Positions 11,183 through 23,310 of a stretch of 64,000 nucleotides of DNA are shown in pieces (position 1 is the first letter of the stretch; the number at the start of each line of letters is the position of its first letter). The stretch covers positions 8,318,193-8,382,192 of the forward strand of contig SCHM01000001.1 in the NCBI GenBank assembly GCA_004123355.1, read 5' to 3'. Made by a program: the position numbers and the translations under genes. The notes under the pieces were generated by a model. It made no database searches. It was not told where the DNA came from and was given only the letters and a program-made list of their open reading frames with translations. This DNA comes from Amphirosellinia nigrospora (taxonomy: Eukaryota > Ascomycota > Sordariomycetes > Xylariales > Xylariaceae).

Positions 11183-14100
11183 TTTGTTGCAGGTACTTGT
11201 AGCTAAACTCGTTCCATTCCATGAGACACTCGTGCTAACGATGTCTCGCTTTCAAAAACTCTGAGATTCCAATTGTTTGCTAGAGCATTGACGGGCGAGA
11301 TTAGTTGATTCAAAAAAGGAGGGATAATAGTACCCGGTTACACGGCACGCCCTAGACCAACAGGACAGGAAGAGGCAGGTTAGGTAGGTCAATGCTATTG
11401 TTTGTCGGGCTTGTTAATTGTAGATGGGGGTGCAGCGATTGAGAGGATATGCGGGTTCCGATCCAGTAGATCATAGAGACAGTGCAAATAACTCAAATCT
11501 TCCTGGGCTGACACTGTAATCTGTTACCCAGTCACATCGCCTTATTAATCAGCCATCGGTAGTCACAAGATGTTACCCGCTTGCCAAATTCCCACATGGT
11601 GAAGTACCTAAGTACAGTATCTAGGTACCTAAGTAGGTAGTGTGTTTCGCCAGAGCCTGTGTAGCCCCCCAATCTGGTTGGTACCTGAAAGCTTACTTCG
11701 CCCGTCAGGGTCAATCTTCGAGGGGCCTCATATTGATAAACTTTCTCGATAACTTTAACTACCTTTCTCTTCGGAAGGTTAGCGACAATCATATCAGGGC
11801 TAGTGGCTAGTAGGGACGAGAGGGTGCGTAAACTTTCCCAGGGCCTGACAAGAGGCACATAGGAAGAGGTCTTGTTTTTGTTGTTAACGTAAATTGCTGC
11901 GTAATCCACTCGCTACCTACCTCTTGACAAAACACTACTAGACCAGGTTGGGTTCCACGGACAAGACCGACAGAAGCCCCTCGTTGTCATGCTTGCCCAC
12001 GATGATTATATGCTACCCAAAGTTGGGCCTATAACTTTCAGGTAAGCTTCAGCCACCTTGTCACTCGGGTGGCCAAACAAGAGACGAGATGCAGCCAGGA
12101 ATAAATGTCTCGGTCAGATCTGGGACATACAGTTTTTAGTGTATCGCTTCATCCCGTGACAAGAGCGTGCCCGGATTGGTCCCAGCAGCCGATGACCAAG
12201 ACCCTCAGAATCCCAATCAGGAGTCTTCGTTCATCTTTTGCTGCATGGTCAGCAGCGCCCGCATCTGCCATCATCATTCGCTGCTGCACGCTGACTGAGG
12301 TGGCATAAGTACATCTTGTATCACGGCCATTCAAAACATGCTAGCTAGATCAGGTGGAAGTAAACCAGGAATGGACACTACTACTAATGTACATCATTCT
12401 TTCCCCCGGGAGAGTCATATCATGGCAAATCGCCGAGAATCCAACTCTACCTTAACCCCCATGCCTTTCGTGGCACTAACTACCCAATATATATAGCATT
12501 GTTTACCTACATACCTACCTAAAATACTGGCTTGGATAGGGCGTCTTCGTTCCCTTTTATTATAGCACCGTATTAGGTACTACAGTATACATGTGCATGC
12601 TCCCGCTATGTACACTAGATCCCTGTTCTATGCTAAATTTGGACTGTGCCGTACTTAAGTAGGTACATCTTCAGCCATCAATATAGTACTACATGTACTG
12701 CTTGTCTCTGGTCATTTGATGATGGGCACTTAGGCACACTTAGGTAGCTCATGAGCAAAACGGATGCATGGGCGGCGGACAACACACATAGGGACGTAGC
12801 TTGGCTTCTCTAGCTGAGTATATATTATACCGTCGCCTCCTTACTTCATGTCGGCCAGTCATTTCAAGGTTGACGTTGTTTGTGTTTAGCACGCGCCCAG
12901 TCCCTTTGTCTTCCTTGTCTTCCTGAAACTTAACCTATTTACTGGGCCTCATGATTGGGTCTAGCAGGTAGCTAAGTTAACGGTACATACCTCTGCTGCG
13001 ACCGTTGACAATATCTAGGATATTGACCGCCGGCCGGATGTCCTACTCATCTACCCGGTAATACTTTGCTTATGACCATGCGGGCAGGTGCTACAAAGGG
13101 ATCCGTTACGTGATTACGGATGAGGCCGGAACTCACCGAACCTTTCGGGTTTATGTTTATAATTCACTGAAAATATCTTCTTGGTGGATAACATGTGATG
13201 AGCTGGCTCGTCTGGCACCCACTGTCTCCTGTACCCAGCCTACTAATTACTACAGTACAAACATTAAGCCCGTAAGGGAAGACTACATGGAACGATTTAA
13301 AGTGTCGTAGTCATGTATTTCCAATGGGCCTTTATGTCTTGATTGCTTTGGTACTACAACGCTACCTCCCTTGGATGTCAGCGCAGCACGAATGGGAAGA
13401 CTTCAATGATGTAACTCCAGTACCACTAGCCAGGGCACACGACGACGGGCAGCGAGCTAGAGCTGGCGGGCCGTTTGGGCCCAAGAACGTTACACATTCC
13501 TTCTCTTCGTGGTGATTTCCATCACAACAAGAACAAACAAAGTAAGCTCGCTGGATTGTCCCTTGAGTTCCATGGTCCTAGTCCTTCTCATTTTCTTCCC
13601 ATATAGCTAATCGTGGTGAGGTGATGAATTGATGACAGGCGTCTGGGCCCCTTCAGAAGATATCCACACGAGCTAAAGATGGATGTTTGTACAAGGTGCG
13701 GTCGTACAGTACCAGACCAATGCCATAGACGATTACCCATTTGGTGTTAGTTTGGCCAGGTACCCATAATCGGCCTCCCTAGGGTATCCACTAGTATATA
13801 TTCAGTGTATGTACCCAACTATGAGCAGCATGTAAGGCGTTAGAAAGCGAAATACAGTTTAAATGGTAGAACAGCTGGTTGATGGCCGACTGTGTTGTTG
13901 TTTCGATTTTGCGTAACATAGATACCGATAAAACTACACAGTTAGCTATGAGGTAGAAGAGAACGAGCGTGACCGACGTGTGTGTTTCCATTGTCCAAGA
14001 TACTAGCTGAGGGACGGAGCGAGAGAAATAGCGCAAGCCATCGGCCCCATTGGACGAGCGTGGTGTACATACTTAATAGTGTCGAAAGCCCCTGTTCCAC

Positions 14101-14339
14101 AGCCCGTGCAGCCCTCCTAGAGTACCTGTGCAGTAGACTCTGGCACATGTCCTAGACTGGCAACGGCGTGTTACACGCGTGTTTCTTGCACAGTGCTGAG
14201 GCCGTTGTGAGGCAAAACGGGCAAAAAGGACCAGTGGGGGCGCTTCGCTGCAGACTGGCCCGGCCAACCTAGTTCGGCGGGTGAACTAAATAGGTTACAG
14301 GCCTATACTCGGCCAGTACTTCCACCACGCCTCACAGAC

Positions 14340-14362
14340 CCGTGCTGTGCTGTGCTGTGCTG
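14340..14362. repeat. (GTGCT)n pentanucleotide repeat
   Basis: About four tandem copies of the unit GTGCT/TGTGC at the start of the pyrimidine-rich leader region upstream of the ELL-type gene. Confidence 0.9.
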
Positions 14363-15003
14363 GTACCTGCTCCACATCCAATCCTCCCTCTCCATCCGGA
14401 TCCACCCATCCAACTCATCCGTCTTCCTCTAACCTTGCCGACTTACCTGCCTACCTATCCAACCAAACCAGGTCAGGCCAGGCCAACCTTCCATCCACTT
14501 CACTTCACCTCTTGTCTTGTCTGGCATTGTGCCTCGACTTGCTTTCTTTCTTTCTCCTGTTGACTAAGGAGCCGATACGCTACTCTACACGACATTGTTC
14601 AACCCAGGCTCTTGGGTCGTCATTGTTGTATTCTTTGCCTGTGCTGTACTCTATATCTGAGCCCTCTTTTCGACCGCCTCATCTCTTGTTGCCGTCCTCG
14701 CCGTCATACTCGTCCTTCGAACCCGTTTCTTCGTCCTTGTCGTCTCCTAGCCTCAACCCTTCCTACCGAACTCGACTCGACCGACTAGATTGGTAGGGGG
14801 CAAGCACACCATGTAATGCAGCTGCATGAGAAGCCCACTATTATACCGTTGGACTTCTGACAGTCTGGCTGGGTCCAGAGTGCAGGTTGCAGTTGTTTTT
14901 CCTACTATCTCGAACACAACCCAGGGAATTCTTCGATTTTCCAGTCAATTTTCCAGTTTCCAGGGTCAAGCATCCAGAAAACCGACCGACCGAGGTACCA
15001 GCC

Positions 15004-17491
15004 ATGGCAGCCCTCAAAATCGCAGATGCCGGCTTACAGCTAGAGAGCTCGCCTAGTTCGAGCGACTCTCTGCCGCTGCAAGCTTTCGGCATCATTTTAA
15101 ATGATAACATGATTGAAGACATGATCAGATGTGTACAAAGTAAACAAGACGTCGAACTGATTCTGGGAAACACTCCTGTAAGTTTGTTTTCCCCCTTGCC
15201 CTTGGTCGTTTAATCTTTCTACAATGAGCTACACGACAAGGCACTCTGGAGACATGGCAATCTGCACCGAACTCTCAGCATTCGAGCTATAACGCGTCTA
15301 CAATGTGTTGCTTGATTGCAAATCTCGATAGATTTTGTCTAATTGTTTTGGTAACTAACCGCGCTATGATTAGTCCCTTCGCTATGGATCGCGAGAGGAG
15401 AATGTTTCTGTCACCCCAGAGTCTTTCAACTACGACCTATATCTCACGGATCTCGTGGATTCTGGAAAAACCCAGCGACTACCACATCCTACTATGTCCA
15501 TACTGAAGAAACCACCTACGTCGCTTTCGAAGAAACCCACAAAGTTACAACAAAACACACTCATCGTGCTGCCTCATCCGGGGCTGACTCAGACGCCGAT
15601 ATTCGAGCTGGCTCGTATGCTCAAAAAGCGGCAAGGGGTATGGTAACTTCGGCTTGGTCTCAATTTACGGAGCTGACGATTTACAGGTCAAAACTTGCCA
15701 ATGGTGGCCCTAAAGGTTCTAAACTTCTTCCAACGGGGAGATCTGCAATGGCGAGCGTTTTGTCGAGCACAACAACCCGATCGTTACCTTCGAGTCCTGC
15801 CCTCAACGGGGTGGCCTCACCAAATCCCGCCTTCTCCGCTTCCCAAAAATATTTGAGAAGAACAAAGAGCAACGGTCTGTATTGGTCCACGAGTTGGCGG
15901 CAAGAGATCAGCCATTTCAGCGGTTGAAAGACGTATGGATCGGTGCGGACTCAGACCTAAAATCAACTGTTGAGAAAGTCGCCGACTTCAATAAATCTAC
16001 AGAGAAGTGGAGCTTGGGGAAGAAGTACTGGAAAGAACTGGACGTTTGGAACTACGATTACAATACCACTGAAGACCGCCAGTCAGCTATTGATAATGCT
16101 ATCAAAGTTTATGATAAGCAAAGGGTGGTCTTATCAGACGCTGTGTGGGACAGATTGCTTCCGCGAGAAGACCCGGAATAAAAATATTGTGCTGAGCAAA
16201 CTGCAAGCTTCGATAGCTAAGCAGAGTACGCTCCCTCCGGCACCCAAGGTCTCAGGGCAGAAAGGAGAGGAGGGGAACAAGAGCGATATTGATTCATCTA
16301 AAGCAAAAGGCGAACCAATGTCTAGGTCAAACTCGCAGCCGATTGCTAGCAAACCGAAGAAGATCAGCGAACGAGAGGCTCAAACAAAGCGTCTCTTATC
16401 CAATAATCCTAAGAAACCTGCGCCGAAGAAGCCGACGAGCAAGGTTAAGGCTACAGAGGAGAAAAATAAGAGGGTTCTTTCTGAGGAATTTGTCTATGAC
16501 ACAGATACCAGCCAAGACGAAGCCCCGCTATCAAAGAACACTACAACTGCTCCGAAGCCAAAGCTCCCACCAAAACCAGCCTCGAAACCAGCTTCAAAAC
16601 CAGTCTCGAAACCAGTCTCGAAACCCGCTGAGAAGCCTGTTGAGAAGCCTGTTGATAAACCTGCGGGACGGATGGCCGAGAAACCAAAGGAGCTGCCCGC
16701 TCCTTCAACCGCTCTCAAACCAAAACCAAAGCCCGCCGTTCGGCCTCCCCGGGCCTATAAGAGCACCAGGGGCCGTAACCAAGTCGCCCCAGAAACGTCC
16801 TCGGGAAGATGAAGAAAGCAGCTCCAGTTCTGGCGCTCCTTTGAGTAAGCGCATCAAGCCAAGGGAGTTACCAAAGCCCGTTACAGAGCCCAAGGCGCCG
16901 AAGCATCGCGCATCAGATGCGAGCCAGCAATCTCGAGGGACCAATGGCACGGTATCCACAAGTATCACAATGAAAAGCAAGAACACGTCACCGACGAAAT
17001 CCTCGCCTCTTGCAACTTCGCCACCGACGAATGCTTCTGATCTCGACGAACGTACCTCGAGCCAACGACCGCCGAACCGCCCGCAACAGCATCCACCGCT
17101 AATACATCGTAATGGAGAGCGGGATCGGGAGCGCGGGCGCGATCGCGGTCAAACTCATAGCTCCACAAATAGTGTGTCAACGTCGAATTCGACGGCATCG
17201 TACGCGCCATCCACCAACATGGCCAGTAAGAAGCGAAAGGAGCGAGATTCCACAGACGAGTCACCCGAGACAACACCCACTCCGCCTACGAAGAAGCCCC
17301 GTTTGACTGCCGAAGTTTTGAACCAGGCTCGCAAGTTCGCTAGATTCTACGAGAAGTACGAGGCTCTTCATCACGAGATAGCTGCATTAAGAGATCCGCC
17401 TGAGGACAAGCTTGCCGATCTGATTGATATGCGTGCAAGACTCGTCAACATGAAGCAGAACATTCAACGAGCAGTTGCATCAGCAGCATAA
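15004..17491 (+). CDS. ELL-type RNA polymerase II elongation factor (several frame breaks)
   Basis: Exons are 15004-15177, 15374-15637 and 15687-17491. The start ATG sits in CCATGG. The N-terminal part (FGIILNDNMIEDMI, ELILGNTP, FNYDLYLTD) and the middle block (LVHELAARDQPF, then EKWSLGKKYWKELDVWNYDY, then AIDNAIKVYDKQR) resemble the fungal ELL elongation-factor N-domain. A long Lys/Pro/Ser-rich linker with SKP/EKP repeats follows (about 16560-16670). The C-terminal helical block LTAEVLNQARKFARFYEKYE resembles the occludin/ELL homology region. The reading frame changes at about 15553, 15701, 15847, 16173 and 16750, each in a short homopolymer. Three are one-base losses and two are one-base gains relative to the conserved frame. 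With these allowed the lengths add up exactly to 747 residues, so the gene was intact recently or the breaks are consensus errors. Confidence 0.75.
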
Positions 17492-20038
17492 AGGCGTTGT
17501 TGCCCAGCTTAGTTTATTCGTTCATGAAAGTTGGGTATTGCTATGATTTTAAGATATACATACTGATTTGGGGCGATGTTTTCGCGGTAGAGATGCGGCT
17601 AATGAGAATTGTTAAAAAACACGAACGACGCGACATGACAACGCGATTAGCATTGGACAGAAAACTGCATATTGTCAAATTAGCCTAGAGCAAGGCTTGC
17701 GGAAGGTCTCTGGTTTTGATATCGATCTGCATCGCGCATATGACATTCACCACACCGGTCTAAGGTGGAAGACAAGCCGGAAATGCAGTCGAGACACTTG
17801 GAATTGGTGTATTGGAGAACTCAAAGAACGCATTCATGCTCTTTCCGGAACTCATGTTATTTAGCCTCCAGTTTAGAGGCTTAGCAACGACAGTGTTGCT
17901 ACCTACTATATTGTGTAGCTGTGATTTTTTAGGTATAACGAGCGGTAGTCTACTTACCAGTTGGCCAATTTAGAATAGGGGTTCGAAGTGAATCCAAATT
18001 ATTGAATAATGATCAGAAATTAATTGTCAATGTAATCAGTTCTAAGCTTGTGGTGTGTGAACATAAATAACTTGACTCAGCATATTTATGTCAAGGGCTG
18101 ACCTTTTTTGCACTAGCCATGTCGCAAACGCAGATGAGTAATGGCGACTCGATAGACGAGACGTGAACATCTCGGCCTCTTCCGAATACGCATGAAGAGA
18201 GCCCGTGACGATCGCGTTCCTCAGCCTTATTGCAACTTGCCGAGACGCGGCCCGAGCAACCCCTGCAAAATTGCTTGCAGCTGCGATATGCAATGCAGTT
18301 AACCATGCTCGCTTCTGCCGATCGGAAACCCCCTCTCCCTTCCCATCTCTCTCATCTTTACACTAGATGATATATATAACGGCAGCGTATGTAAATACCC
18401 AAGTAGTAATTATGGTATGTAGCTATTATGTGGGGAAGACAAAGGTACCACGACAGTGGTGGACGACGGGACACCAAAACGGCGATGCGATGCAAGGTAA
18501 TGCAGGTAAACGGGGAACCGGATGCGGATGAACCTAGGGCGTGTGACTCGAATGCATATATATACTTACTAGTGATCAATTAATTAATTGACAAGATGGA
18601 TATGGATTCTTGGTTTTGAGACACCCTCAATGACGTAATGGCAATGGCACGGATTGGATGTTTACAAGATTGGATCGGTCACGGCCCCTTATGCTAGTCC
18701 TGCGAAGTGAGTCAGGTGCGCATATGTACCTGCCTCAATGGTCGAGCATTGTATCTAGTAAGGATGGATGAATGTATACTAGTTTAGTAGCACCTAAAAT
18801 CCGGAACCGGGGAAACCTTACGGACAGGACAGCAAACGCGAGGATTCGAGGTGCGAGTCAGTCTTCTGGGTAGGTCCCCATAATTATCCGGGTCCCGCGA
18901 GGGGAGGCAATTGTAGGTTGGGTAGGTACCTGACTATTTCGCATATGGTATGTGGTTCATAGGTTCCAAGGTTGTATCACGTATATACTTTACCTAGGCA
19001 CCAGATGAGGTGCTTGGGTTGGGTGGGGTCTCTGAGGTAACCCGTCGGTTCGCGCAAACAGAACGGAACAGGTCAGCTCGGCGGGTTGCGCACATTTTGC
19101 TTCCGTTGCAAATTCTATCGCGACGGCCACAGGGTTTTCTCATGGTATTTGGAACCTGCACGGTAAATAGGCATGCCGACCATTTCGTGGCACCTACGAG
19201 GGGGCACAGGGGTTTCGGTGTGCAGGCGCACGGCATCTCCTTGTAACGCCCAAGCCGCCTCGTTCGCAAACATGGCGAAGCCCCGAGACAGCGCGGGAGC
19301 CTAAATACGTGGTTGGGCATACTGCCGTGGTGAGGGCTAGGTTGAGAGGATTGATGCATCTCCCAACTTTAGTTCTGCTTGCAATGCGAAACTACATAGC
19401 GCTTTTACTAGGGAGGGATAGTACATGGGAACAGCTAGGCGCGCGTTTGATGATAGACGCGTGACGCGCATGCACTAGTGGGATCTGCCGAGGTACATAC
19501 ATAAGATGTACCTGATATATGCGAAAGCGGAAAGGCCCCATTCCAATTTACCTAGGTACTTACCTAGGTACCTAAGGTAAGCGGATGTAAGTAACCTGAG
19601 TGGAACGTCAGCCCCCCCCCCATGAAATACGAGCAACACCATTTCGGATACGTAATATAGGACTTGAAGTAGGCTGTAATGAATAATAGGAATTAGGGCA
19701 TGTTATAGGAGGTGTGTGTGGTTAGGTATCCAAGCGCGCATGGAACACCAGTAGAGGTTAGGTTTTCAGGCGCTCGTCATACTGCACACATTCTTCAGTT
19801 GTGCAAGCTTATTCTCTTAGCAGAAGAGAAATCCTGGAGGCGGGATTGGGTGTGTATTTACGTTCCGAGAGAGGTGGTATGAAAGAACCCGGACGGGGTC
19901 CAACTTAACCAGGTAGTGAAAGAGTAGGACTATTCGGAGTTACCCGCGAAACTCGAAGAGATCGCGAAGAATATGGTGAATAATAGTATTATAGCATAAT
20001 AAGGATTCTAAGGCCAATTTAGCTGATTCCTAGCTTTT
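17492..20038. other. Gene-poor intergenic stretch
   Basis: No supportable gene. There is AT-rich sequence near 17900-18060, a TACCTAGGTA-type palindrome cluster at 19548-19580 and a poly-C run near 19612-19621. Open frames such as 18042-18293 and 18994-19359 on the minus strand have no recognisable motif and are treated as chance. Confidence 0.55.
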
Positions 20039-20503
20039 CTATAACTCCTCTAGAGAGTGACACAGGTATTGAATATTTTGTTCTTTGGTCGACGGTGGGG
20101 GTTCATCAAATGCATACATGGTGGGAAACCGCCGAGGCATTACCAAACCTAAAGCAGGCATCGCGTGGATTAAGTCGTAATATGAAAAGTGTTCCCTGCT
20201 TGCCTCGAAATACCTACTTTGTATTACCCCGCCGCTTTCGTGGATCGCTAGCACTACCTTGCTATGACTACTACGATGTGTGTGCATGGCGGGGGGCAGT
20301 CGTGAGTATTAAGACCTTCGCTTAACAATGAATGGCATACCGTACCCTACAGATAGCCCACATGAAGATCCTGACAGTCCCGAAGCCGAGTTTTGAATAC
20401 TCGAAGAACTGTTTGTTGTCCCTGCTAGTTTGCGAGAGGTTTCGTAACCATAATACGATGGAAAATCTTCTCCAGCCGTGGAATTGCTATTTGTAACTGT
20501 CAC
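20039..20503 (-). CDS. Possible small hypothetical gene (two open frames)
   Basis: Two adjacent minus-strand open frames may be exons of one gene. The first (20503-20309) is Ser/Thr/Gly-rich (PSYYGYETSRKLAGTTN). The second (20287-20039) reads HFSYYDLIHAMPALGLVMP, then RRFPTMYAFDEPPPSTKEQ, and ends at a stop. The composition of the second looks protein-like, but I recognise no family. The junction between the two is not resolved: an in-frame TAA lies between them and no obvious short intron was settled on. It could equally be a decayed gene or chance. Confidence 0.3.
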
Positions 20504-21656
20504 AATGCCGTTTCCTCGGCATCCTTAGGACAAAGAAACGTGTAAACAGCTACAACTGGTCGGTTGGTTGAGACAGGGATGACATAGTTACACCATGATG
20601 AATACAGGCGCAGCTTTCTCTTGTCCTGTCCCCTGATGAGTAACAACAAACAACCTTATCATTGGACTTGTGTAAAGAGGCACAGTTTTCTGGGTCAGGA
20701 GCACCACTACCTGGTAGCAGCTACGACGCACGTGCAGAACCTTACGAACTACCTAGTCTGACCACCTCTTGACATCTAGTCTAGGTTGCAAGAGCAATGC
20801 ATACAAGTTGTAGAGTTATATCATGCCACTGATGATCAAATCCAACGTCGATCAACCTCTGGTTATAGAGAACTAGCAATGTATTCAAGAAGTACCACAG
20901 AGCTGGCAAATTCTCATCAAACCAGTGGATTATTAGAAGATACATAGGTTAAGGCTTCGGTATGTATCTAAACATAATTTATGTCTCTTGGGAACTACCT
21001 ACCCTTGTTGTCTTATCCCTCCAAGCAGTTAGTCATGTATGTAACAACTACGATTGGCTCAGTGGGTGGTGAAATAATAACATGTACATCACCAAGATTT
21101 CATGGTAGCAACAAGTTAATAATAGTAAAACGCAATCAATTGTGTTTTTGACACGTAAGAGGTAGACGACTGCGTAAACCAGTTTATTTGACAAGCGGGT
21201 GTTCAACCACAGTTTTGTACAAATAAGCTGGTACTACAAGTACTATAAGCTGTTTGTAATTTGCGCCGAGATGATTCAATTAGACAAGCATGGAAAACAG
21301 GCTTGTAGTGTAACAAGTCAAAGCAAAGGTTGACAAATGGTAACCCCATAGCGAGGAGATATATTTACCTTCAAGATCTACGATAGGCTACTTAGCAAGA
21401 ATCTAGAAAGGATGCACACCTCTAAAGCCTAGCTTTTATTCAGTGATCTAACTTGTCATACGGGATAGCATCGCCGGCTAAACTGTCTCTTCCTCATCTG
21501 ATTAAAGATTGCTGTAACCGTGTCGCGTGGCATGTATGACCGTCCATTCTTCATTCACCCTTATGCCCAGGGCCGGGGGGACCAGAATGTGTCCGCCGTA
21601 CATAGAAGAGAGTACCCGTCAACGGCAGGACCAGCGACTAGGATAGACGGGTCAAA
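20504..21656. other. Non-coding stretch
   Basis: AT-rich sequence, notably 20950-21450, with no open frame above about 60 codons that looks like coding sequence on either strand. Confidence 0.5.
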
Positions 21657-21763
21657 TGTCTCGACAAGACGACCCGGTCGGCCCCAGTCATGAGGGAAAT
21701 GATGGCAGAGACGAAGGTGTCTCTTGCGGCACATCAACTGAGTGAGCAGGTCAAGGAAAGCAA

Positions 21764-22381
21764 ATGGTTCTGGGTAAATTTCGGGACGAGTACTCGACGG
21801 AAGTGAAAGGTATTCGACTTTACGTTGGAGCAGATATACTCCAGCAAATCTGGCGAACGAAGGTCATGTCTAAGGATAAGTACAAGCATGGAGGTAAAGA
21901 AGACGACCAGTTTGAGATACAAACTATGAAACTGGAAAGTTGTCTGAACCAACTTGACGAAGCTACACAGCTCTTGGCAGAAGCTTGGTCGTCAGATCAC
22001 AGCCACGATTATGATTCTCGACAGCATCACTTGGCAAAAATGCGAGCAACTGGGAATTTAGTTGTCGGCCTGAGCAAAAGGGCTGTCACAAATGAAACCG
22101 CTTGCATAGATCTTCTTGAGGAATTGGTCGAGCTGGAAAAGCTCATCGACCCTAAAAGCTCAGCTACCAACATATTACGCCATTACGATAAGCGACAATC
22201 ACAGAACGCGACTAGACCAGGTAGAGGTCATACTGAGAGCTCGAGCTCGAATAGACCTGATAACGGAGACATGAACCACCAAACAGAGCACGACTTAAAT
22301 CATTGGCAAGAGGGCAACGAGCACGAAAACCCTAACTGGGTGGAGAATAATGAGGCGAACCCAGGCTCAGTAGCATGTTAG
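21764..22381 (+). CDS. Hypothetical protein, 205 aa, helical and Asn/Glu-rich tail
   Basis: Single open frame of 205 residues, not recognised. The middle (ESCLNQLDEATQLLAEAW, then ETACIDLLEELVELEKLIDP) is amphipathic and predicted by eye to be helical, possibly coiled coil. The last 60 residues are hydrophilic (Asn, Glu, Ser, His) and probably disordered. There is no signal peptide, membrane segment or metal-binding motif. An ATG at 21657 opens a different frame (SRQDDPVGPSHEGNDG) that stops 29 codons later. It may be an upstream piece of the same gene joined through a frame change, as seen in several neighbours. Coding status rests only on length and composition. Confidence 0.45.
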   Translation: MVLGKFRDEYSTEVKGIRLYVGADILQQIWRTKVMSKDKYKHGGKEDDQFEIQTMKLESCLNQLDEATQLLAEAWSSDHSHDYDSRQHHLAKMRATGNLVVGLSKRAVTNETACIDLLEELVELEKLIDPKSSATNILRHYDKRQSQNATRPGRGHTESSSSNRPDNGDMNHQTEHDLNHWQEGNEHENPNWVENNEANPGSVAC

Positions 22382-22503
22382 ATCTAGGAGCGCAGTGAAG
22401 AAATTATGCGGTTGGACAAGGTTAACGACACGCGTCGAGGTGTTGGGCGAGCAAAGGCCGGACCGAGGCCGATGAAAACGGACTAGATAGATATTTCATT
22501 TCG

Positions 22504-22893
22504 TTAGTAGTATCCTAGATCCAAAAGCAAGGAGGATTTAGTACGTGACGCACCTAAAAGAAAAAAATGTGAAGCATCGTCCCCATCAGAGTGATCGGAA
22601 TTGAATTCTCTGTAGAAAGAGGCTGTGTATTGCACTGAAGTGATTCGCACAAGCTTCATGACGACTCTCCCATAGGAACCATCCTCAGCCGCCGTCTCCT
22701 TGCGGATATGCGCGGAGGAAGGCCCTGCGTTTCTGATGCCAATCATAGGCGTGATGTCACGCGAGGTCCTCACGGACGGACCTGTGGAAGTCCCCGCACG
22801 AGGCAGGGCACAGGTGAGGTTGAAGCGTACTCCGAATTTCTCACGGGCAGGGAAATGCAGCTTTTGTGCGCCGAAGAGCACGAGGCCGGTGAA
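22504..22893 (-). CDS. Possible gene fragment of unknown function
   Basis: A minus-strand open frame ends at 22504 and stays open back to about 22893 (FTGLVLFGAQKLHFP, AREKFGVRFNLTCALP, DITPMIGIRNAGPSS). Alternating hydrophobic residues suggest beta structure. There is no ATG at the head of the frame, so it would need an upstream exon. A CTAG acceptor-like site lies just before it, and an AT-rich TATTTAAGG stretch sits about 110 bases further upstream. No family recognised. Confidence 0.35.
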   Translation of the reverse strand, partial: FTGLVLFGAQKLHFPAREKFGVRFNLTCALPRAGTSTGPSVRTSRDITPMIGIRNAGPSSAHIRKETAAEDGSYGRVVMKLVRITSVQYTASFYREFNSDHSDGDDASHFFLLGASRTKSSLLLDLGYY

Positions 22894-23310
22894 CTGCTGC
22901 GACTAGCGCAGCTGATCTGTGTGCAGCCCGGAAAACACAGCCTTGATGAGGACGATGCTTGAAGAAGGAAGGGAAGAAGAGGACGGGTGGGAATCGCGAG
23001 ACCTTAAATATCGAGTCATAGCGGGAGCTCTGCTTATCGATAAGATAGTGACTAGTGAATGCTTGCGTGGGGAAGCGTGGCGCGAGCTCCCTCTATTGTG
23101 GCTAATGCACTATCAAAAAACACTAATTTTTTTTTTGACTTATTGATTCCAATGTGATTAAGTCCAACCAACACACTCCAGGTTCGGGATTTTATAATTA
23201 ATAAAACAATTATCCATAAACTCCAAATTGTCACTACATACTTGATAATGCCTCACTTCCGGTAACAGCGCCAGTCATTCTCCCGATTTGGCTTTAAAGG
23301 GCTAACGAGC

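Larger units (their letters stand above)
6465..15003. other. 8.5-kb region without a recognisable gene
   Basis: I find no open frame here with convincing motifs or coding composition on either strand. The longer open frames (8296-8664 plus, 8314-8682 minus, 11532-11909 minus) overlap one another or are Arg/Cys/Ser-biased as expected by chance. The region holds scattered TACCTAGG-type palindromic words (around 8848, 11613-11640 and 12509), a (TGGC)n run at 11154-11182 and a GTGCT repeat at 14340-14362. The last 600 bases (14340-15000) are pyrimidine-rich on the plus strand, which fits the promoter and 5' leader of the following gene. Confidence 0.6.

Noticed and set aside
16494-16718. Minus-strand Gly/Phe-rich 74-codon open frame
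   Set aside because: It is the antisense shadow of the SKP/EKP repeats in the ELL-type gene.
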